From positions 88,812,063-88,876,062 of the forward strand of contig NC_134545.1 of assembly GCF_050624435.1 (NCBI RefSeq): a DNA stretch of 64,000 nucleotides. The letters run 5' to 3'. This document shows, one piece after another, positions 11,601 to 22,500 of this stretch (position 1 is its first letter; every line of letters begins with the position of its first letter). The DNA comes from Tenrec ecaudatus (taxonomy: Eukaryota; Chordata; Mammalia; Afrosoricida; Tenrecidae). A program made the translations under genes and the position numbers. The notes beneath the pieces were generated by a model, which was given only the letters and a program-made list of their open reading frames with translations, was not told where the DNA came from and made no database searches.

Positions 11601-13477
11601 GAACCCATCGCACTGCGGGAAGGGCGGCCCTTTCATCCAGAAGCTAAACTTTATCAAAGTTTCAGTTTGATCACCTTTGAGTTTCATCAGTGGATTGCAT
11701 CCACTTTCCAGATGAGCCTCTCCCTGCGGACACCTCTCATCTCACTCCGCCTTGCCTTGCCTTTCCCTCTTCCAGATACCAAGTAGTCAACATTAATCTG
11801 AGATGCAAGCCCGACTGGTTCTACACGAAACACCCCTTTGGCCAAGTACCCGTCCTGGAGAATTGCCACTGCCAGCTCATCTATGAATCGGCCATCGCCT
11901 GTGAGTACTTGGATGATGCTTATCCTGGAAAGAAGCTGCTACCTTGTGACCCTTACGAGCGAGCTCGCCAGAAGATGCTACTGGAGCTATTCTGCAAGGT
12001 ACACCCAATGATTTTTCCTTGGGTTTTAAAGCAGTATGACCAGTATGTGATTCACGCATCCTACGAGTCACTCGTTCAGCCACATTCAGAAGAGTTGTAT
12101 AGACCTCCCCACAGTCAAGTTCAGAACATGTTCTTCCTTCTTGCACTCATTGTTATTAGTGCCCCATTCGAGATAGACAGATAGATATTATATATATCTA
12201 ATAGGTATATATATTTAATATATATTTTTTAAAGACCACACACACTCTTGGCACTTTCTTCCCCAAACTTCACCCCATGTTTAAACCCGCAGTTAGAATT
12301 GCTTTCCTTTTGTTGGTTCTGTTTAGTGATCCACTGCAGGTGGATAACTAGTGTGGGCTCACAGGTGGTTTAGGGCCACGGCTGCCCAAGGTGAGCGATC
12401 CAGCGGGTTTTCCCTTGCCCTTTTTTCCCTTTGAAGCAGCAGCAGGCTTAGTGGGCAGCGTTCTAATGTCGCTGTGACCAGGTGACTGGAAAAGGGGGCG
12501 CTTGAAAGGGGCTATGTCCCAGGATTCGAGCTTAAAAGCAACACTGAGGCACAAAGAAGACCATGCCCTTCATGTCTAGGAAACGGGAAGACTGGAGGAA
12601 AGGGGGAAACTGCTGAGCGGGGAAGAAAAAGTGATGGAGAAAATGTTAGATCACTCCTTCTGAAGAGAAATAAGCAACAACTCACTGATACAGATTTGGG
12701 GGAGGCACTGAGTACTCACCATGTCCTCACCTGCTTAATTGGTTATAACTCGGTTGCTTTTTAAGTTGAGTACTATGGTTGTGCCCCTTTCTTGGATGGG
12801 CGCATGGAAGCTCAGAGAGGTAAGTGTCCTGTCTGCACAGCATGGAAGCAGCGGGTCCAGGGAGGAGCACTGGAGAACCAGCCTGCTCTGGGGGGAATCC
12901 TGGAATTAGAGAGAAACTAGTACCAGGTCAGGGAGCCGGGTGTTGGCCTTCCACGCTGACTGTTCTCAGGCGGAGAGGGCCAACGGAGCTCCTCCGTCTC
13001 CTCCACTCAGAACCTCTGCCCTCCGACCAGGTCCCAGGATTGGCCAAGGAGTGTCTGATAGCACTCAGAAACCGGAGAGAATGCACGGAACTGAAGGCGG
13101 CTCTGCGCCAGGAATTCTGCAACCTGGAAGAGGTACACGAGGGGCCCCGGGAGGGAGGGACTCAGACCAGTCACCTGCTTCCTCTGACACCCCCACCCCT
13201 CTGGGCTGATTCTTTGACCAGACTTGGCTCAGGCCAGCCTCTCATCATCTGATTTCAGCTTGCCCTCCATGAACCTGTTCTGGAACAAGTTTTCCAAATC
13301 TGCCCCAAGCTAGCAAGGACTTGTCCTTTCCTATGTGGTTCTGTGGGGCTACTGTTGTTTCTGCTAATGAGACCGTCTGTCTGGGTCAGGCAGCGTGCTC
13401 GACTGCTAGTCAAAGGGACCTAATGACTGTACATTTTTCTTAAAGGGGCTCGTTCTCTCATAACGAAGCATGCACGT

Positions 13478-13540
<63 letters not shown>

Positions 13541-16500
13541 CCAGAGCTAGAGAGTTCAGGGCTGTTTGGATGGTCTCCGTGGAGTGATGGTCTGAGCTGC
13601 CAACCTGTGCTTCACAGCCCATCAGCTAACCCACAGGGTCCCCAGGGCAGCTTAGAGCAGAGAAGCCACCCACATGCACACCTGCTGCCGTCTAGTCCTC
13701 CCGGGCTCGTAGGCACCCTCTCTGGGCTTTCGGAGACTGTAAATCCTCCCTGGAGCAGACAGCCTCATCTTTGTTCCCGTGAAGTGGCTGGTGGGTTTGA
13801 AACTGCCAGCCATGCAGATAGCAGCCTTGGGCTTCACCCACCCTGCGACCAGGGCTCCGGGAAATGTGAACAAAAAGGCGAAAGGCCTTACCTCTTAAAG
13901 GATCCCCCAGGCCTTCTGCCTGATGACGGAAGTTAGTTGTCGCCTACATCTCCTTGGCCACATGTTGGAAGTAGATCACAGCCTGCTCAGTAGAAATGGG
14001 GTCTCTAGCGGAAGGACACCTCGCACAAACGTAGGGCTCTGAAGTCCTGGACGAGGGTCAGGTGCCGTGGGGGCCGGTGGCGCTCTCTGCTGCAGGCCCC
14101 TGATTCTCCTGGCTGCCAGGGTTCCTTGCCCCTCACATCTAGATCTCTGCTCCAGAAACGGATCGTTTCCCTTTCTGGGTGGTGTGTGCCTGTGCTGGCA
14201 GTCAGCGGGATGGATGAGCTGATAAAAATGCCCTTCTATTGGGCTTTCATCAAGTGGAAGCAGATTACATGCATTTGCCCTTCCAGTTGCCTATCTTGGC
14301 TTTGTGCAGTATTTCTGCCCTGGACTGGAGGTCGCAGCCTGGAGCCTGATGGAGGTCCTATGGGGTAGTGGAAAGAAGCTGTGTTCCTGGACCCGAGTCT
14401 GGGCTTCACCTCGGGCTCTGGAGCGCTCCAGGCCTTGGTTCCCACATTCATAAAACAGGGCGGTGCTTTGAAGCATCCTCACAGCCTCCAGGCTCTGCAG
14501 AGCGGCCCCCTGGGCAGGGCAATTCTAGAGTCAAGAAGGTGGTGTAGTGGTCCGACACTGGGCTCCGGTCTGCAAGGTCTGCAGTTTGAAACCACCAGCC
14601 GCTCAGCGGGCATAGATGAAGCTTTCTACTCCAGTAACATGTTACAGTCTCAGAAACTCTCGGGGCGAGTTCTGCCCTGTCCTAAAGGGTCGCTGTGAGT
14701 TGGCAGTCAGTATATACAAAGCACAAACTGCCAAAATTCTTTGAATTCATAGCTCACCTCTGCCAAATCAATTTCAACGCATCATGACCTATAGGGTGGC
14801 GTGGAACTGCCACGTAGCATGTCAAAGCTGTAATCTGTACAGAAGCAGACTGCGTGCGTCCTCTTTGTCCCTCAGAGAAGCTGATGGATTCGAACTGCCT
14901 ACTTTTGGGTTAGCCAGATGCTTCGTCTGGGTTTCTTTGAGGTAGCTTCTCCAAACGCCAAACTCACTGGCATCTAGTTGATTCTGACTCATAGAGGTCC
15001 TCTAGGATGGGGTAAAACTGTCCCCTTGAGTTTCTGAAGCTTTGAATCTTCACAGAAGTAGACAACCTCATCTCTTTCCCTTGGAGAAGCTGGTAGCATG
15101 AACTACTGACCTTGTTGTCAATGCATAGCCCACTGCGCCATCAGTGTGCTAATTTCTAAGGATATAAAAGTTCAACATCTTCAGGGGGCTTAATGGACCA
15201 GCTCCCGGACATTTTTCACTTGGACTTTATCACGGAGCCCTGGAAATGCCTGCTGCTAACCAACCCAGGTTTAGGTAGCTTTCACTGTTGGTAGTTAAGC
15301 ACCGTCGGCCACTCAGCATTGTCCTAAGAGGTCTGAAGTGGTTTGTTCACCGGAACCGTAACTCAGTGGGGCAATACCAGAATTCTTAAACACCCCAGTG
15401 AATATGAGGGGCTTAACCCAGTCCTCCGTCTTTATCTAGTGAGATGGTTCTTATGGAAATAAAAGGAGAATCACTTCACTGCGGACGACCCACCAACTTA
15501 CACAGCTCCTCCGCGTATCTTTGAGCAATCAGAAGTTTGTGTGAGCTGCAATGATGTTAAACATACATGAGCTTTCAGAATGTAAAGTGAAGCTAAGATT
15601 TTGGTTTTAGTCTTTTGCAAGGTGACCTCCCCCCCCCCCACCCCCCCCACCCCCGCAAGCAAAAGACTCCGTTGACCTTCTGCAGTCTAAAATACCGGTG
15701 GACTCTTCTTTTGAAATAAATGTACTTACTTGACTTTGTAATTTTTTTATGAATAAAGAAAATCCAGCATCATCAAGATCTAAGCATCATTGTGCTTGTT
15801 GTGTTTTGGCATTTCTTTGAGAATTACTTCTGCTCCTCTTATCAAACCAACACCCCCATCCCCTTTCCTGTTCTGAATATTGGCACACAATTAAAAACAG
15901 TTGATTTCTGTTGACTGCCCCCATCAAACCCCACTTTGTCTTCAAACACATTCCTAGCTGACTGAATGATTAATTAGGGGAGGACACCCCCCACCCGCTT
16001 TATTTTCTTTTAATGCAATTATTGAAGTTCCTGTTTCCAACTAGCCCTCAATCCCAGCTTTATTCTATCCTGCTGGATTCTAAAGTGGCGGAGTCTCTCC
16101 ATGGCTCTCCATGGCCAGCGCCTTTCTGAACCATCTCCTGGCCGTGGAAGTAGTTCAGTCAAGCCCCAGGAGTGTAGGCAGGGGTGGAAGGGAGGTGGGG
16201 GCGGGTAGTGAGGGCAGGGTGCCGTCTGCGTCTGCTCGCTTTCCTTGATGGGCTTCTCTTTTCCCGCTCCTTACACGCCACCACTCCTTCCTTCCTTTGT
16301 GGATCCACATTTCATTAATTAGTTCATTTCTCGTGGTGGTCATGAGTTCTTTTTTTGTAAGTGGTTCTCAACTGTGGTGGCGTCAGCTCTGATTTGTCGC
16401 TGTCTCGTGTCTCACCAGAACGGAAGGCTGCCCAATCCTGTGTCTTCCCCGCAACCGTTGCCGTCCTGTTGGCATTGCTGCATTGTTGCCCCGCCCGCGG

Positions 16501-19500
16501 TGTGTCTCGGTGTGCCCAGCATTATGTTGGACAATAGCCTCTTGTTATCCATAGGGCTTTCATTGGCTAATTTTTGGAAGTACAATGCCAGGCTTTTCTG
16601 CCTAGTCTGTCTCAGTTAGGAAGCTTTGCTGACCCCTGTCCACCACGGGCTGGCATCTGAAACAGCTGTGGCATAGCTGCCAGCGTCCCAGCATCAAGCC
16701 ACCACAGTGTATCAAGCTGACAGCTCTGTGTGTGTGTGTGTGTGTGTGTGTACACGAATTGGTTCCACATGCTGGCTACTGCTAGTTCTATGACCAGACT
16801 TCAGCAGAACTCAATGAAGGGGAGTGAGGAGAGAAATGACAGAAATAACCTTGAAATTGCCCTGACAGAGCTGGGAACCTGCCCAGCGTAACCAAGGTCT
16901 TCACTCTTGGTGGCCGAGGGACACTGTAAGCAGGCGACCTCAACCAACGGCCCGCAGGCCACAGGCGGCCCACTGAGGACATTTATCCGGCCCACTGTGT
17001 GTTTTTGCCCTGTTTGTTTTTTTACTTCAAAATAAGATATGTGCGGTGTACCTAGGAATTTGTTCATAGTTAAAAAAACAACAACTATAGTCCGGCCCTG
17101 AGGGTCAGTGAACTGGCCCCATGTTTAAAAAATTTGAAGACCCCTGCTGTAAGCGTTCACTTCTTGGCATTCTCTGGCCACCCTGGGGCACTCTGTAGTT
17201 CCACGTGAAGTTTTACGTCCCTGAATGTGTAGTAGTGTGCATGGGCCACATTGGCATACATTGTCTGTGAGCATTATTAGGGACACCTGGTAGCATGGTG
17301 ATTACAAGTTGGGCTGCTGCCCTCAGGGTCACTAGTTTGAAACCACCAGCCTCTCCCAGGAAGAAAGAGGGGGCCTTCTACTCCTGTAAAGAGTTACAGG
17401 TTCAGAAACCCACAGGGGGCAATTCCACCTTGTCCTGTAGAGTTGGTATGAGTTGGCATTGACTCCATGGCAGTGAGTTGAATATTAGTATAATATAGTA
17501 GAATATAATAGAAACTATTCTATTGATTCTAAGTTCTACCTATAACGTCAATGATTAATGTGCTCTTTTCCTCCCCCAAGTCCCAGATACACGTTAGTCC
17601 AACTAGATTACTGCACTGGCTGAATTCTGTGGTCTTCCTTTTTATAATTTTCTTCTTCTCAGTGATGAAATGATTTATACCATCTATAATTATATCTCCA
17701 TGCATGTCATCAGGATACGAATGGAGGAATGTTGACGCATGGTGAATTCTTCATTGAAAATAAGTTTCTCTAACCTGCTACAGAACATAGAAAATTATTT
17801 TCAATGAAGACCAGCCATGTATAGACATTGGCCCCTCACTGCCTGTTACAGGATCCCTGGTGGCACCGTGGTTACATGTTGGGCTGCCAACTGCAAGTGC
17901 AGCTGTTCGAAAACCACCACTCGCTCTGCAGAAGAAAGATGAGGCTTTCTACTCCCATAATGAGTTCCCATTGTGGAGACCCGCAGGGGCAGTTCCGCCC
18001 TGGTCTATAGGGTCTCTATGAGTCAGAATTGACTTGATAGCATAATGGTGTTTTTGTTTTTAATCTTTTTTTTTTTAGTGAGTGAGTGAGAGAGTGAGTG
18101 TGAGAGAGTGAGTAAGATAGTGAATGAGTGTGAGAGAGTGAATGAGTGAGTGAGAGTGAGTGAGAGAGTGAGTGAGTGTGAGAGTGAATGAGTGAGTGAG
18201 AGAGTAAATGAGAGAGTGAGTGAATGAGTGAGTGAGTGAGTGAGGCAGAGTGAGTACGTGAGAGAGTGAGTGAGTGAGTATGAGTGAGTGTGAGAGTGAG
18301 TGTGTGAGAGAGTGAGTGAGTGAGTGTGAGTGAGTGTGAGAGTGAGTGTGTGAGAGAGTGAGTGAGTGAGTGTGAGTGAGTGTGAGAGTGAATGATGAGT
18401 GAGAGTGAGTGAATGAGTGAGTGAGAGTGAGAGTGAGTGAGTGAGTGAGTGAGTGAGTGAGTGAGAGTGAGTGAGTGTGAGAGAGTGAATGAGTGAGAGT
18501 GAGTGAGCGAGTGAATGAGAGAGTGAGAGTGAGTGAGTGAGCGAGCGAGTGAGAGTGAGTGAGAGAGTGAGTAAGTGAGAGAGTCTGTTTTTAATCTTGT
18601 AGCCTGTTATGGATAGCAAATTTATATCTATTTAAAATTTTAACATGCCTACAAATAAATGATTTCTTAGAGCTACTTTACTGAACTATATATAGCTATA
18701 TATTGTTCTAACGCTATTGAACTATAATTTGTATATCATAAAATTCAATGGTTTTTAACTTTAGAACATTTTCATCATCTTTATTTGTTTCCACATTTTC
18801 AAGCTTTTTATTATACGTTGGGTGAGGGGCACAGAGAAAATCCGTTTTCCATTCAACCATCCGCACACGGTTTACACATGTTGTATCAGGTCACTGAGTG
18901 CCTCCCCCAGAAAGTAACACCACTCATCTCTCTGACTCCCTGTGTCTCCTTTTGGATACCCCCTCCTTTCCAACCCCGTCCTGCCTTCTGGATCCGGCTC
19001 TTGGGTCAGCAGTACCCTTTCGATTTCAAATGGCTGATTGCTCGCAGGAGGGCATGGCTCCCCAATGTTATTGCTCACTTCGTGTTGGACGGAAAAGCAA
19101 AGCATGGGAGTGAGTTCCGTTCCAGGCCTGGAGGGCGGCTTAGGGCCATCATCTCAGGGATTCCCCCAGTCTCGCTCCGACCTGTGAGCCTGCTCTCTTT
19201 TAGGATTCTGAGTTCTGTTCATATTTTTCTCCCACTCTATCGAGGACCTTCTAATGGGACCCCTTCCAGAGCAGCTGGTACTGGTAGCCGGGCACCACTG
19301 AAGTTCTCCTGGTGACAGGGCTGTGGAGACCGACGTTTGCACGGTCCATCAGGCCATTGTATTAATTGCTTCCTTAGGGTTTAAATTGTTCTCCACAATT
19401 CGTTCTTTCAGATAGGGAGAGACCCATAGTTGCATCTCAGATGGTCGCTCGCAAGCTTTTGAGACTCTAGTCGCTACTCACCAACGTAGGATGTGGAACA

Positions 19501-22500
19501 TGTTCTCTGTGGAATCTGTTGTGCCAACTGACCGTGGTGTCCGTTGAGACAGTCAGTGGTCCTAAGCTATCGGACCTGGTAACTCACTCCCCCAAGATGT
19601 TTTGTTTTAGTTAAAAAGCTTCCACAACTCTGCCCCCTATGTGCTCTACTATATTCCTGGGTATAGTCACAACATTTTGCAAATAACGTGTGCAGAAATA
19701 TCTTTGTCTATTTGTTCTACTTGCTTCTTTACCTTTGCTACAAAGATATCCATGAATGTGGCGGCACATCTAAGGGACAACGTTATGAAAACTTAGCCCT
19801 AAGAAAACACCTTGTGGGTGTGAATCGCTGGGTCTGGGTGCTGAGGACTGAAGTCTCAATTGGTACAGCAGTCTACAAAGACACTATTAGATCCCACTCC
19901 AATGAGAGGTGCACAGGGTCTTCAAAGCCTGTGTGTGGCCCTCTGAGGTGCAGTTGTTGGTCTCTCCCTCTCTAGGGGAAATTGATAAACCCTGAAAACC
20001 ATTAGGCCAGTAGAGCAATGGACCTTATACGCATCGGCCTTCATGCCCCAGAGACCAGAAGAACTACTGGGGCTCAGCTACCATGACCAACTGCCCCGAA
20101 AGGGATCACATTAAAAGGTCCTAGATAGAATGGGGAAGAATGGAGAACAAAACTTAAAATCTTTTTATCAAGACTACCCTTAATGGTTGGGTATATCCAG
20201 ATGGAAACCCTGAGATGATGACCACTACCCGCCATTCAAGCCTGGAAATGAACCCATCCCATGATGCAATTTCCAACCCAAAATGGACAGGCCTATGAGA
20301 GGAGCAAGAATACTAATGAGATATGCACATCCTAGACTAACCAACCATTGGAGATCAAAAGGGTAGCATTTACCAAAGGACAACATTCCGCGGGGTTGGG
20401 AAAGGAGGAGGAATGGAAACAGGATGGGAGATAAGTGGTGTTACACCATAGAGGTTGCAGTCAATGACATGAAACAAACAAACAAAAAGTATATGAATTG
20501 TTAAATGGGAAACTGACCTGCTCTAGAAACCTGCCCTCAGTTCACAATGAAAAAAAAAAAAAACCCAAACAAACAAACAAATAGAAACTAAGAAGAAATC
20601 CCTTTGTCAAACCTGATCTGTTCATGAGGCCCGCTGTGAGTTGGTATCGACTCGATGACAGAGCGTCGGGCGTTGTGGCTTTGCTAGTCCTGACCCCCTT
20701 GGTCTCTGTGCACCCACTCATAGAGGATTGGGGCCACTGTGGCGGCCGGATTGGGTATGTGCAGTACTGACCTCTGCTGCCTTCATCGAGGGCGCCCCTC
20801 CCCGTGTCTTCCTTTGTCGTCATTGTTTTGTGCGGACCTCCTCCTCTTTGTCTATGCCTTTCCCCGCCACCCAAGTAGTGCAGTGGATTAAGTGCTGGGC
20901 GGCTAATGCAAAGGTCAGCACTTGGAAGGACTGATTGCTCCGAGGGGTAGGATGAGGCAGTCTGCGTCCCTAAAGCATTCCCGCCTTGAAAACCCTATGG
21001 CACAGTTCTACCTGTCTCACCGAGCTGTTGGAAATCGTAACCAACCCAGCCAGCTGCAGTGTTTTTCGTTGTGGCCGATCGCCCAAGGTAACTTGTGTCT
21101 ACTCTCGGGTTAGTGATTTATCTCCCCATCTGCTCCACCCTCCCATTCTCTTCTATGCCTGGCCTCTGTTCAAAGCTTTTTTTTCTTTTAGTGTGACAGC
21201 CTTTTCCTGACTTTCAATGATAGTGGTCTCAGACAATACCTGCCCTTTTGCGATGGCCTCATTTCACTCAGCACACTGTCCTTCAGGTTCCTGCGAAGAG
21301 GTGTTTCACAGATGCATCATTACTCCTTGATGCCGTGCCCTATTCCACTGTGTGTATGTGCCACAGGTTACTTACGTATTTTCCCAATAGAAGGACATTT
21401 AGGTTGTTTATATCTTTTTGCTCTTGTGAATAGTTCTGCCTTGACCTTGGGTGTGCATCTGTCTCTTCATGTCGTGACTCTTATGTCTGTAGAGTATATA
21501 CTTAGTAGTGGGGTTGCTGGATCACACGGCATTTCGATTTCCAATGTCTTAAGGAAGAGTCATAGAAGCCCTGGTGGTGCAGTGGTTACATGTTGGCCTG
21601 TGATCCGAAAGGTCAGCAATTTGAAACTACCAAAGGAGAAAGGTGGGGTTTTCTACTCCCATAAAGAGTTACAGTCTCAGAAACCCCCCAGGACAGTCTG
21701 TATTGTTCTGTCGTGTCCTGTCTGGTCGCTGGGAGTTGGCATTGACTGGATGACAGTGAGCGAGTGAAGGAAGACGTACACTGTTTCCACGGTTGCTGTT
21801 CCACGCACAGTCTCACTGGTTGTGTGTGAGGTCCCATTTCTCTACACCTGCACTAGCATACAAAGAGAAACCCACCCCAAACTGGATTTCCCCCAAAAAC
21901 TATGTATTTAATTTTTTTACAATACAGTCTTATCACCTTCAATGTACTCGCCATTACACTGAATGCATTTGTCAAATGTGCGATTCCATTCTTGGAACCA
22001 TTTTCCAAATTCATCTGCTTGGATGGCTGACACCTCCCTCCCTCTTTTTGCTCTCCACCTCTTGACATCATCAAATCGCTGTTGCTTGGTGTCCCTCTGC
22101 GTTCAAGGACGCAAAAAGAGTTGCATGGAGTGAGGTCATTTGAGTCAGGAGTGTGGGGCAAGAGAGGCATGGTGTTTTTTTGCCAAAAACTGGTGCCCTG
22201 AGATGGCTGCATGAGCAGGTGCATTGTGGTGGTGGCAACACCAGTCCCCCATCTGCTACAAGTCAGGCCTGTTTGTGTGGCACACTGTTACACAATCTTT
22301 TCAGAACCTCTAAATAGAAAGCTTGGTTAACAGTCTGACCTGGTGGAACAATCTCCAAATGCACTACCAGTTCACATTTTTGTCTGTTTGGGAAGTTGGT
22401 GGACATCCAGAAAGAGATTTGTCATTCATCAACATTTCACCTTTTTGGAAATGGGAAAACCACTCATACACTTGAGTTCTCCCCATAGTGCTGACCTTAT

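Noticed and set aside
13469-13540. CRISPR-like or satellite array
   Set aside because: The periodic sequences in this window are simple microsatellites without spacers; the organism is a mammal.
18023-18619. A 198-codon open frame on the - strand rich in Ser, Leu, Thr and His
   Set aside because: It is the translation of the (GAGT)n tract. A 4-base repeat with few stop codons stays open by chance; there is no conserved domain or promoter.
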